Positions 8,023 to 16,197 of a DNA stretch of 64,000 bases are shown in pieces (the stretch's first letter is position 1; every line of letters begins with the position of its first letter). The position numbers and the translations under genes are program-made. The notes under the pieces were generated by a model. The model did no database searches and was not told the DNA's origin. It saw nothing but the letters and a program-made list of their open reading frames with translations. The stretch is taken from positions 372,001 through 436,000 of the forward strand of contig NZ_JAKLTR010000002.1 in assembly GCF_022012415.1 (NCBI RefSeq). The letters run 5' to 3'. This DNA is from Terrimonas ginsenosidimutans (GTDB lineage: Bacteria > Bacteroidota > Bacteroidia > Chitinophagales > Chitinophagaceae).

Positions 8023-8271
8023 ATAGTGCTGCAATATCCTGCATCAACTTAATGGTCTGTTTATCGACTGTTCTTGCGGCTTCACCGGCCAAGTAATCGA
8101 GTGACACTTCCAGCGCATCTGCGATCTCCTTGGCCACTTCCACGGAAGGGGATACTTCTCCGCGTTCATATCTTCCGATGATCTCACGGGAGACACCGGC
8201 GGCCTTGCCGAGGTCTGTCTGGCTCATGTTTTTGCCTTTCTGAGGGTGGTTATCTTATCTCCGATGTTCAT
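8021..8271 (-). pseudogene. XRE-family regulator, frameshifted and 3'-truncated duplicate
   Basis: This copy is about 90% identical by eye to the intact gene at 3317-3649, including sequence just upstream of the start (CTGCACAATTA on the plus strand). The A-run after codon 14 has 5 bases (8229-8233) where the intact gene has 6, which shifts the frame after MNIGDKITTLRKAK. Downstream the frame from MSQTDLGKAAGVSREIIGRY is intact but ends early at MQDIAAL, lacking the last 35 or so residues. A shortened protein starting at the internal Met (8227) would lack the first HTH helix. Confidence 0.85.
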
Positions 8272-8461
8272 AAGCTGCACAATTATGGCTGATTATGGAC
8301 GAATACCCACAACAAATTTTGAGAACAATAGTGGGAGAATAGAAGGATAGTTCTTTCAAATGAAAATGAAACCGATTATTTTTAAAGCTGTAGCAGTTCT
8401 TTGAGACAACACCAAAATCAGTTCCCCAAAAATGGTTAGGGCAATAAAAAATGGGTTGGAG

Positions 8462-8560
8462 ATTATTATCCGTTTGGGTTGACGATGGCGGGGATATCGA
8501 GCAAAGCATTATCGTTCGGAGGGCCTGAGAATAAGTACAAATACAACGGCATTGAGTTAG
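8462..8560 (+). repeat. RHS-core junction repeat, copy 3
   Basis: It begins at the TATTATCCG (YYP) codons and matches 2035-2122 and 4937-5030. Sequence to the left is unrelated, so the cassette's homology starts almost exactly at the YYPFGL motif. Confidence 0.85.
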
Positions 8561-8853
8561 GGGAAGATTTTGATCTGGATATTTATGAAGCATTTTACAG
8601 AAACCTGGATCCACAGACAGGAAGATGGTGGCAGATAGATCCGAAGACCGAGGATATGGAGATATGGTCGCCCTATGCTTCTAATTATGACAATCCCATT
8701 AGATACAGTGATCCATTGGGAGATGAAGGTCAAGACTGTTGTTTGTTTACCTTTGACAAGGAAGCATTCATGGACGGTATAAGAGTTCCAGGTGGAACAC
8801 AATTACCTCCTACAAAAGTTAATATTGTACGGCCTCCTGAAAAAAAGGATTAA
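8462..8853 (+). pseudogene. 5'-truncated RHS core plus short toxin tip (orphan cassette 4)
   Basis: An open frame without a plausible own start. It encodes [20 protein letters not shown], the core (IYEAFYRNLDPQTGRWWQID) and DPLGDEGQDC, then a short variable end (CCLFTFDKEAFMDGIRV...). The RHS shell is missing, so it cannot be delivered as it is. The tip is too short for a known toxin fold, and a deletion is likely. It lies 4 bp before the DUF6572-like gene, so the unit still has the core-tip-immunity order. Confidence 0.75.
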
Positions 8854-8857
8854 GACT

Positions 8858-9178
8858 ATGTCAGTGGAACAAACAAAAATAATTGATTTTATAGGCGTGG
8901 ATAAAGAAAGCGGACAGGTTATTTTATCCATATCTGATCATCTTGAGTGGGAATCTAGTGATGAACATCTGTTTCTTTTGCAAGAGAAAATAAACAGTTA
9001 TCTCAGTTTTATTGAAAGCGGAGAAATAAATGAAAGCTATCCTGATGCTTTAAATAGACATGCTATTATTAAGGTATGTGCAATGCATGAACCGGACAAG
9101 AAAGGATTGAACTTTCTAGCGGAAGTTAAAAAGATTGTTGAAGGAGCTGGTTTTGGATTTGAATTTGAGCAGCGATAA
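8858..9178 (+). CDS. DUF6572-like putative immunity protein
   Basis: A 106-residue protein (MSVEQTKIIDFIGVDKESGQ, VILSISDHLEWESSDEHL, LLQEKINSYLSFIESGEINE). I recognise this pattern as the DUF6572-type family, named from memory. Members are small cytoplasmic proteins often found near polymorphic toxins, so an immunity role is plausible. The ATG at 8858, 4 bp after the toxin stop, fits the family N-terminus; a longer frame back to 8792 overlaps the toxin and is rejected. It appears intact. Confidence 0.75.
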   Translation: MSVEQTKIIDFIGVDKESGQVILSISDHLEWESSDEHLFLLQEKINSYLSFIESGEINESYPDALNRHAIIKVCAMHEPDKKGLNFLAEVKKIVEGAGFGFEFEQR

Positions 9179-9247
9179 AAGGTCTTAATAACCCGTTTTT
9201 CGTGGTCTATAGGGGCAGTTTGAATTATTAAAGCTGTCCGCTGTCAG

Positions 9248-9697
9248 TTGAAAGAGAGGTGCGGGAGGTGGTGGATTGGTTTTAGCGGGACAGCTGCGGC
9301 AGTGGCAGCACCAGTTGCTGCGGCCGGAATCGCAGTCGCAACTCATGGCGTAACGACAACTGCGAATGCCGCTGAGAACTTAGCTTCACAAAATGGGCGA
9401 GTTAATGCAAGCTCAGTGGCCGAAACGGAAGACAGCAAAAACTTCGGAAATCGCTGACGATCCTAAAGCTAGTAGTGCCGATAGAGGATGTCTCAGACAG
9501 GAACTACGAAATATTGAACGGAAAAACAATCGCTAATTAGAACGCCTCCAGGAAAGCTATTAGCACATGAACGACGACGAGAGGCTGCCAAAGGATACTC
9601 GTATAAATATTCCTTTTTGCATGACAAGTCTCTGCATATTCTTCGGCATAAGTATGATAATAAAGGAAGAAAAAATAAAGAACGTCCAGTTAAATAA
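9248..9697 (+). pseudogene. Frameshifted RHS linker and toxin tip (orphan cassette 5)
   Basis: The first frame gives the Ala-rich linker AAAVAAPVAAAGIAVATHG ... NAAENLASQNGRVNASS. After interruptions the next pieces are RQELRNIERKNNR, then RTPPGKLLAHERRREAAKGY ... KSLHILRHKYDNKGR ... ERPVK with a TAA at 9695-9697. The tip carries the pattern PPGK-x-x-AHERxREAxKGY ... LHxLxHKxD, a conserved histidine-rich toxin C-terminus I have seen in RHS proteins but cannot name with certainty. At least two frameshifts inactivate it. The DUF2750-type gene follows 6 bp later. Confidence 0.65.
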
Positions 9698-9703
9698 ATA
9701 CCT

Positions 9704-10090
9704 ATGTATATATCACCCCAGGAAATGGAACATGTTTCTAAACTTACGCCTTTTGCTAGATACGAGTACTTTATAAAACGAGTAGCCAACTTCGGAGAGA
9801 TGTATGCTTTAAGGAGAGATGAAGAATGGCTACTAGCGGAGTTAGACGGCCACAAACTTTTTCCCTTATGGAGCGCAGAGGATTTTGCTTCTAAAAATGC
9901 ATATGGCGATTGGGTAGATTATAAACCAGTATCGATAGAATTAGATGTATTTAATGAGGAGATAATTCCTTTGATTAGTAGTAGTGAATATTTGATTAAT
10001 GTTTTTTCAGTAAATCAAACATCGGGCTTTGTTGTCACGCATGAAGAATTTATGAGAGACTTGTCTGAAGAGTTGGAAAAATATGATTAG
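9704..10090 (+). CDS. DUF2750-family protein, putative immunity
   Basis: A 128-residue protein whose N-terminus (LTPFARYEYFIKRVANFGEM) and middle (LFPLWSAEDFASKNAYGDW, VFNEEIIPL) fit the DUF2750 family, common beside polymorphic toxins. The ATG at 9704 lies 6 bp after the toxin remnant stop. No signal peptide, so probably cytoplasmic. It is intact although its toxin is degenerate, as in the other cassettes. It is the last clear immunity-type gene of the array. Confidence 0.75.
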   Translation: MYISPQEMEHVSKLTPFARYEYFIKRVANFGEMYALRRDEEWLLAELDGHKLFPLWSAEDFASKNAYGDWVDYKPVSIELDVFNEEIIPLISSSEYLINVFSVNQTSGFVVTHEEFMRDLSEELEKYD

Positions 10091-10310
10091 CTTTTACTTT
10101 TTTAGATGCTGCGATGTTTTTGAATCCCCCACTGTTGGTCATGATAATCTTAATCTGAGCGTTGTATAAAACAAGCGATAATTCATCCATTCCGGGTAAG
10201 CTTAAAACCGGATACGAGTTTGAATATCTAAAGCACATCCTGAAAGAAATGTCTAGATAAAAAGCGGGCATTGACGCCTGAATCCACTCTTTAAAATCAT
10301 ATGCAAAACA

Positions 10311-10724
10311 ATGTTCTATTTTATTGACAATTTATATTACCGATTCTACAGGTTCGTTAAAGCCTTAGGAGATGAGTCTATCCCTAGATACAATGCTGTT
10401 CTGCTGTTGTCTATTTTTACCATGTTTAATTTTATTATAGCTGTTATTTTCCTGATGATCATTACAGGAAAAATTATCGTAGTCGATCTGCCGAAAGCCT
10501 ATTTGTTTGCAATAGGATTGTTGATCATTGCCATTAACAGCTACAGGGTTTTTAGAAAGGATAGGTATAAGATCATTGAAGAACGATTCGGCAATGATAC
10601 CAGAAATACCAGCATAAAAAATAATCTCCTGGCAGTTGTTTATATTATATTAACGATACTTTGTTTTGTGGTATCATTGCATTGTCTGGCTGGCAGCCTG
10701 GTCGTGAAACATGTTCAACACTGA
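10311..10724 (+). CDS. Small hypothetical membrane protein
   Basis: A 137-residue protein with three or four hydrophobic segments: residues about 28-52 (AVLLLSIFTMFNFIIAVIF), 60-78 (LPKAYLFAIGLLIIAI) and 107-130 (LLAVVYIILTILCFVVSL). Basic residues lie between them (RVFRKDRYKIIEERFG). No family recognised. It lies 220 bp after the DUF2750 gene, at the right border of the RHS array. It could be an orphan membrane-type immunity protein or an unrelated gene. Confidence 0.6.
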   Translation: MFYFIDNLYYRFYRFVKALGDESIPRYNAVLLLSIFTMFNFIIAVIFLMIITGKIIVVDLPKAYLFAIGLLIIAINSYRVFRKDRYKIIEERFGNDTRNTSIKNNLLAVVYIILTILCFVVSLHCLAGSLVVKHVQH

Positions 10725-10898
10725 CACAGGGTTGTAAGGCTGGACAGCATACGGGGCTGGCACAACCAGTATACCGATCAATCTTTGGAATCCCGGCCTG
10801 ATAAACTATATCCTGCTATGCTATCTTCAATCCTTCTTGCTGACTCACCCATACTTTCGTCAGCCGAATGCATGGATAAACGGCTGTAATAACGAGTC

Positions 10899-11063
10899 AA
10901 GTACCTGCCACCCACCTACTAAGTACCTACTGCCGACCTACCAACATCGTACGGTGGTCATATCGGGATACTACCCGTCTTATACTGCTATCCTGGGGCA
11001 TCTCTGCACTATCTCTACCGCCGTTACACTACATACCTTACGCAGCTATAGTGACGCTATACT
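10899..11063. repeat. 11-bp periodic degenerate repeat array (15 units)
   Basis: Read in steps of 11 from 10899, fifteen consecutive units line up without an indel. Position 8 is T in 14 of 15, position 10 is mostly C, and the right half tends to YMTACY. Examples are AAGTACCTACT, GGGATACTACC and GACGCTATACT. The 10837-11070 frame is not coding. The rest of the 10725-11348 gap shows no gene. Confidence 0.8.
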
Positions 11064-11348
11064 GACATGACGCAAGACAGTCCTCATCTTATACTGATCC
11101 GCCGGATCATTACAAAGCCGATATTGCCCTTACGCCTCGCTATTTTAACCGTAATGGCTCTTCGTTACAGAATTGAAGCTGCCGGGAGCAAGCCACCCGC
11201 AAAAACGAACATGCGCCGGCTCCGGCACTGAATACGCGCCACGAACCTATTCCAGCCCGGTCTGTCTGCTGAGGGAAAGGTCTGGAGCACCGTGCATCAG
11301 CGACTTTTTTTTGCTTAGTATCACCATCAGTTTCCGCGGTACACCAGA

Positions 11349-12920
11349 TCACTTGAAAAAGTTCGCCGGTATGAACTGGCGATCAGCTGCCTGGTTCGCG
11401 CGTTTCAGTTTCTTTGACGCTTTGTATTGCTTGAATATAAACCTCGACCAGATAACAGGCCCGTAGTTGCGAAGGATCAAAGCTGCCTTTCTTTTTTCAA
11501 ATAGCTGATCCTTGTATTTTGAAGACAACCCGTTTGCACTGAAGTTAGCGATCACATGGTCTACGAACTGAAAATGTATGGAAGGATCTTTCCAGCACCA
11601 CATATTCAATACATGATCGGCGGAAATGCAATAGTCCGTGTCATACCGGTACTTGCGGAAAACAGATGACGGGTAGATCATTGCCTGGTGATTGATCCCG
11701 GTTTTTGCGTGTGCATAGGCAGACATTTTGCCGAGATACTTTTTATCTTCTTTCCAGACACTGCCGTAATAGATCGTGTTCTTATCCGTCAACTGGCTCG
11801 CGAGTTTTGAAAAGTCGGGAGTCATTTCATCATCGGCACCAATAAAATAGATCCATTCGCCTTCGGCTTTTTCAATGGCTTTATTCATGGCATCGTAAAC
11901 ACCTCCGTCCCGTTCACTTGTCCAGTAGCTGATCCTGTGTGAATTCTCTTCGAGGATGGCTGTTGTGTTGTCAGCGCTGCCGCCATCTATGACGATCAAC
12001 TGGAGCGCGGGGTAGCTCTGGGTATGAATGCTGTCTATGCAACGCTGAAGTGAACGTCCGGCGTTCAGTGTTACCACTACGACAGAAACCAGCGGACTTG
12101 ATACGGCAGGTTTTTTAACCAGGTACTGATCAAGACCGAGCGTGCATCGTGTGATACGGGATTCGATCGTTTGCTGAAGCAGGGCCTGGTTCTTTTGACA
12201 TAAGCCTCTGCAGTTTTCCCGGTGATGCAGGTGGTACACAACGCCGCCGAATTTCAGCGCGAGCTTTGTGATATTCGCATTCGATAAACGATAGGCTATT
12301 TCATTGTCCTCTTTTCCCCAGCCTTCAAATGCTTCATTATAACCGTTGGTTGCGATGAGGTCCTTTTTCCAGAATGCCATATTGCAGCCACGCAGCTTTT
12401 CAAGGTTTCCGGGTTTATACCTGGTTGTAAGCCGGCTTCTGAATATTTTATTGCGTATGGCGTTCAAACGGTTTCCAATGCCCGACCTGTAAGGATTCAG
12501 GAGATGTTTGCCGGATTGGAGTAAACGCTTTGATAACGTCTCATTGATCATTGTCCTGCTTCCGGCAACAAAATGGCCGGGCCTGCTCACTTCCAGGTGA
12601 TCGCGGACGAAATGCTTTTGCAGGATCAGGTCTCCGTCAACCTGGATGATATATTCGTAAGATGCTTTTGCAATAGCCTTGTTGCGGATCTTGGTAAGAC
12701 GGAAGCCTTTGTCTTCCTGCCACACATGCACAACCGGGATGGGAAGGAGAGGGCGCATGCGTTCGATCAGCTGATCCGTTTCTTCGGTAGAGCCGTCATC
12801 AGCGATGATGACCTCGTCTGGCAATACAGATTGATCCGCAATGCTTGCAAGGCAAAGCTTCAGGGCTTCGGGCCAATTGTAGGTGGCTACAATCAGTGAT
12901 ACTTTGGGTGGGCGGTTCAT
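11349..12920 (-). CDS. Two-domain GT2-family glycosyltransferase
   Basis: A 523-residue protein with two GT-A domains. The first (VSLIVATYNWPEALKLCL, IIADDGS, IIQVDGDLI) is followed by a galactosyltransferase-like segment (RGCNMAFWKKDLIATNGYNE, GWGKEDNEIAYRL). The second begins near residue 276 (SVVVVTLNAGRSLQRCIDSI, VIDGGSADNT, FIGADDEMTPDF). It would add two sugars from nucleotide-sugar donors to a surface glycan. The ATG at 12920 overlaps the stop of the upstream GT gene by 4 bp (ATGA); a start 10 codons further up is less likely. Substrate unknown. Confidence 0.85.
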   Translation of the reverse strand: MNRPPKVSLIVATYNWPEALKLCLASIADQSVLPDEVIIADDGSTEETDQLIERMRPLLPIPVVHVWQEDKGFRLTKIRNKAIAKASYEYIIQVDGDLILQKHFVRDHLEVSRPGHFVAGSRTMINETLSKRLLQSGKHLLNPYRSGIGNRLNAIRNKIFRSRLTTRYKPGNLEKLRGCNMAFWKKDLIATNGYNEAFEGWGKEDNEIAYRLSNANITKLALKFGGVVYHLHHRENCRGLCQKNQALLQQTIESRITRCTLGLDQYLVKKPAVSSPLVSVVVVTLNAGRSLQRCIDSIHTQSYPALQLIVIDGGSADNTTAILEENSHRISYWTSERDGGVYDAMNKAIEKAEGEWIYFIGADDEMTPDFSKLASQLTDKNTIYYGSVWKEDKKYLGKMSAYAHAKTGINHQAMIYPSSVFRKYRYDTDYCISADHVLNMWCWKDPSIHFQFVDHVIANFSANGLSSKYKDQLFEKRKAALILRNYGPVIWSRFIFKQYKASKKLKRANQAADRQFIPANFFK

Positions 12921-13717
12921 GTGGCAAGTTGTCCAAAGCCATTTGGACATGTTTTGGTTTTGTTTACGATTACCTCTTTCAGCACGTTCGTATGAATGGG
13001 TTCTTTATCTTTTTTCAGCTCCACGTGGTGAAGGTGGAACTGAATAGCACTCAGTTTTACGATCTTTTTGATGATACTGTTATTGATGAATCGTGCGGCA
13101 AGTTCTTCGTCCTCATGTCCCCAGCCCTGTAGGTCATTATTATACCCGTTTGCCAGTACGAAATCCTTTTTCCAGAAAGCCAGGTTGCTGCCGCGTACGC
13201 TGCGGGAGCACATTTTCGTTTTGTGGGCGATAAAGCTTAGTTGTGGAAGATGTATCGCATTCAGTTTATTGAGCAGGCCATGTGATAAGAAGTGTAGCTG
13301 TTTCTCCGGACCGTACAGGACTTTAGCCGTTCTGGGAGACGTCAACCGGGCGCGTGATCCGCGGATGAACATGCCATCCTCCGCAGCCTGGTGGTGATCG
13401 GACACAAAATGCCGGTGGAGGATAACGTCGCCATCGATCTGGATGATGTAATCGCCTGAGCAGGCTTTGACGGCTTTGTTGAGGATCTCGGCTTTTCTGA
13501 ATCCGAGGTCTTCATGCCAGACATGAATGATGGGGACCGGGAAGTCAAACCGGAGCTGATCGATGATCATCCGGGTGTCAAGACCGGATCCGTCATCGGC
13601 GATGACCACCTCTTGCGGCAGAACCTTTTGTCTCGCTATGCTTTTGAGGCAGCAACGCAAGGCTTCCGGCCAGTTGTAGGTGGCAACAATAAGGGAGGTG
13701 ATGGGTGGCACCTTCAA
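12917..13717 (-). CDS. GT2-family glycosyltransferase
   Basis: A 266-residue single-domain protein closely related to the first half of the next gene: TSLIVATYNWPEALRCCLKS, VVIADDGSG, YIIQIDGDVILHRHF, GSNLAFWKKDFVLANGYNND and GWGHEDEELAARF. The acidic DGD motif would bind the metal-nucleotide sugar. No membrane segment. It is translationally coupled to the two-domain GT and probably works on the same glycan. The two share their N-terminal block so closely that a tandem duplication is likely. Confidence 0.85.
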   Translation of the reverse strand: MKVPPITSLIVATYNWPEALRCCLKSIARQKVLPQEVVIADDGSGLDTRMIIDQLRFDFPVPIIHVWHEDLGFRKAEILNKAVKACSGDYIIQIDGDVILHRHFVSDHHQAAEDGMFIRGSRARLTSPRTAKVLYGPEKQLHFLSHGLLNKLNAIHLPQLSFIAHKTKMCSRSVRGSNLAFWKKDFVLANGYNNDLQGWGHEDEELAARFINNSIIKKIVKLSAIQFHLHHVELKKDKEPIHTNVLKEVIVNKTKTCPNGFGQLAT

Positions 13718-13981
13718 TGTATTAACGTGTTGGTTTCGAGAAACTTATGGTAGTCCTAATCAAATTCTAATAGCAAAGTATATTAAACCGGATTATTACT
13801 GAAAGATAAATGAGCAAATTTTTGATTTAAATGACCAATGAGGTTGGTCAACATGTGTAGTGGTTTTGTCATGGCAGTATTTGCTACTGACTGATCTGCG
13901 TTGCAGGGAGCAGGTTCACGCTGATCCCCGGTTTTGAGACATTGGTCAAGGCAGAGGAGGGTGGTTAGCAGTGTTGCGTAA

Positions 13982-14224
13982 GGCCCCCTCTAAATCTCCT
14001 CCTTCGGGGCTACCGTGTACTCACATTTTTCCTTTTATATGACCGAATAATTTCTTGATAGCTTGATGGCGTAAGGGAACGCGACGTACGCGGCGAATAC
14101 AAAGTCTGCTATGGCTGTTTTCGCTGCGTACGTTGCGTATCGCCGCGTCCGTCGCGTTCCTTTACGCCATTCAAACACTTATAGGTACACGGTAGCCTGA
14201 AGGGGGGAGATTTAGAGGGGCCCC
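13982..14224. mobile_element. MITE-like element, copy A
   Basis: About 243 bp with long terminal inverted repeats: the left end GGCCCCCTCTAAATCTCC...GGGCTACCGTGTAC mirrors the right end GTACACGGTAGCCTGAA...GGAGATTTAGAGGGGCC. An inner inverted pair (GATGGCGTAAGGGAACGCG / CGCGTTCCTTTACGCCAT) makes the whole unit foldable. There is no ORF. A second copy lies at 19083-19322, and similarity extends about 40 bp to the left of this boundary. The rest of the 13718-14254 gap holds nothing else recognised. Confidence 0.8.
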
Positions 14225-14254
14225 ACGGAAGCCAAATGAAAATCAGCAGGCATT

Positions 14255-14953
14255 CTACTTGAACTGCGCGAGGAGTTCTCGTTTGAACGTATTGCCGATC
14301 GGCAGTTCGGTATTGTTTTTCAATACGACCTGTGTTCCCGAAACCTTTTGGATCTGTTTAAGCGAAACGATATACGATTTATGGATGCGGAGAAAGAGAC
14401 TGGTACTGAGTCTTTCTTCGATCTCGGAGGTGGTCATCTGGCTGATCAGCATGCCGTCTTCTATGAATATTTTTACGTAGTTGCCAAAGCTTTGTATATA
14501 TATGATCTTACTGAAAGGGATCTTGGTGAGCGTTCCATCTACTTTCAGGATCAGGTGATCTGTTTCTTCAACCGCCGGCATTTTCGCCTGGATGCCTTTC
14601 CGGTTCATCACCTTATCGATCGCCTGTAGGAATTTTTTGAATTCGAAGGGTTTGACGAGATAGTCCACCACCTCATATTTGTAGCCGTCAAGTGCGTATT
14701 GTTTGTAAGCTGTGGTAAGGATGATGAATGGCCTGTTCGTTAATGTTTCCAGCATTTCGAGGCCGGATAAGCCGGGCATATTGATATCAAGGAACACGAG
14801 GTCAACCTTGTTCTTATACAGGTAGTCCAGGGCATCTATCGCATTATAGAAAGAGCCTTCAAGCGACAATGTCCGGATGTCTTTCAAAAAATGTGTAATG
14901 ACAAGATGTGCACCTTCTTCATCATCCACAACTATGCACTTAATTTTGTCCAT
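14255..14953 (-). CDS. LytTR-family response regulator
   Basis: A 232-residue protein with a REC domain (residues 1-120) carrying the acidic pocket VVDDEE and phospho-acceptor D56 in LVFLDINMPG, plus the KP motif DYLVKPFEF. A C-terminal LytTR DNA-binding domain follows (IPFSKIIYIQSFGNYVKIF, LFLRIHKSYIVSLKQI, LPIGNTFKRELL). It is the partner of the kinase whose gene overlaps its start by 14 bp. Target genes are unknown. Confidence 0.92.
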   Translation of the reverse strand: MDKIKCIVVDDEEGAHLVITHFLKDIRTLSLEGSFYNAIDALDYLYKNKVDLVFLDINMPGLSGLEMLETLTNRPFIILTTAYKQYALDGYKYEVVDYLVKPFEFKKFLQAIDKVMNRKGIQAKMPAVEETDHLILKVDGTLTKIPFSKIIYIQSFGNYVKIFIEDGMLISQMTTSEIEERLSTSLFLRIHKSYIVSLKQIQKVSGTQVVLKNNTELPIGNTFKRELLAQFK

Positions 14954-16028
14954 TCGTTTGTTTTTTCAGTGATAATGCCAGGGTTGTATGAAAGCTTTGG
15001 TCGTTGATCTTTTGTACAAGGCTTGAATTCCCGTGATAAAGATAGTCCAGCCGCTGACGCAGGTTCATTAAACCTGTGCCTGTAGAAGAGTGTATTTTTT
15101 CATTGTCGGGCAGGGAGTTCTCCACGATCATGGTCAATTCGTTCTGATCAAGTGTGATGGATGTAGAAACGAACCAGTTATCGTTGGTCAGGCTGTGCTT
15201 GAATGCGTTTTCCACCAGCGTGATCAGCAGCAGGGGCGCGATCTCATACTGGTCGAGCGTGCGGTTCCTGACCAGATAGCTGAATGTTACTTCGCATCTT
15301 TTGCCGATACGTTCTTTTTCCAGGTCGATATAGTTCTCGATGAACTGGATCTCGGCGGCGAGGTTAACGGTCGTTTTATTCGCATTCTCGATCTGGTAGC
15401 GCATCAGGTTGGAAAGTTTGATGATTAGCTCTGGTGTGCGTGCCGGCTCGGTAAGACTGACGCCGTAAAGGTTATTCAGCATGTTGAAAAAGAAATGCGG
15501 GTTCAGCTGTGCGGAAAGGAATTTGATGCTCATTTCATTCATCAGCAACTGATCCTCGTTGCGTTTCTGCGTTTCAACAGAATATTCAGCCATCAGCGAG
15601 AAAGCCATGATAGTGAATGTACTGATAATCCCGATAACACAATAATAGGCGAAGGATAATACCAGATCCTCATCCTGGTACAGCCAGGGCTGGATCCAGA
15701 AATAATCTGCAGCCAGCAGCAATCCGCCGATGACCACCGTGGAGCAGGTCAGTAAGGCAAAGTACTTGAACAGGTTTTTCTTGAAGAATAAAGGGAAGAT
15801 ATAATAACGGTGGATCTGGGCCTGGACATATATCAAAAGAAAGAAAACAATGCCTTTGAACAGGTTCATGGCGCTGTCGATCGTGATCCACTCATGCAGC
15901 ATTGTTAAGCTGAACATGGAAATAAAGATCACGGCTTCCCGGAAGTAGAAATTCTTAAACCAGGTCCTGACCGGTAATATAAAATTGACTGTTCGTTTTC
16001 GCTGAACTGTCATGCTGATTAGTTTCAA
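14940..16028 (-). CDS. LytS/YehU-type sensor histidine kinase
   Basis: A 362-residue membrane kinase. Four hydrophobic segments in residues about 30-160 form a 4-TM sensor without a large external domain. A His_kinase domain follows (LSAQLNPHFFFNMLNNLYG, with the phospho-His in PHFFFN) and a C-terminal HATPase part (ITLVENAFKHS, STGTGLMNLRQRL). This short type signals by LytTR regulators, and the downstream overlapping gene encodes one. The stimulus is unknown. Confidence 0.92.
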   Translation of the reverse strand: MKLISMTVQRKRTVNFILPVRTWFKNFYFREAVIFISMFSLTMLHEWITIDSAMNLFKGIVFFLLIYVQAQIHRYYIFPLFFKKNLFKYFALLTCSTVVIGGLLLAADYFWIQPWLYQDEDLVLSFAYYCVIGIISTFTIMAFSLMAEYSVETQKRNEDQLLMNEMSIKFLSAQLNPHFFFNMLNNLYGVSLTEPARTPELIIKLSNLMRYQIENANKTTVNLAAEIQFIENYIDLEKERIGKRCEVTFSYLVRNRTLDQYEIAPLLLITLVENAFKHSLTNDNWFVSTSITLDQNELTMIVENSLPDNEKIHSSTGTGLMNLRQRLDYLYHGNSSLVQKINDQSFHTTLALSLKKQTNGQN

Positions 16029-16197
16029 TACGCTGCCTTTTTCGGTCTGCTCTCACAGATGATGTCCGGTCCGGGCATCATCTGTAAAGCGTGTTTGCTG
16101 AATAAACGGAAAGATAGGAATACTGGTGGAAATCCGCTTTTAAGGTCTTACACGTTTTTCTAACAGCAGGAAGAAACAGCTGATCGTTCTAATCGAA

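Noticed and set aside
8255-8614. 119-codon minus-strand ORF
   Set aside because: It lies opposite the RHS junction repeat, whose plus-strand reading gives the conserved core.
10899-11063. CRISPR array
   Set aside because: Units are 11 bp, contiguous and degenerate, with no repeat-spacer structure and no cas genes.
10837-11070. 77-codon plus-strand ORF
   Set aside because: It coincides with the 11-bp repeat array and has a composition set by the repeat, not by a protein.
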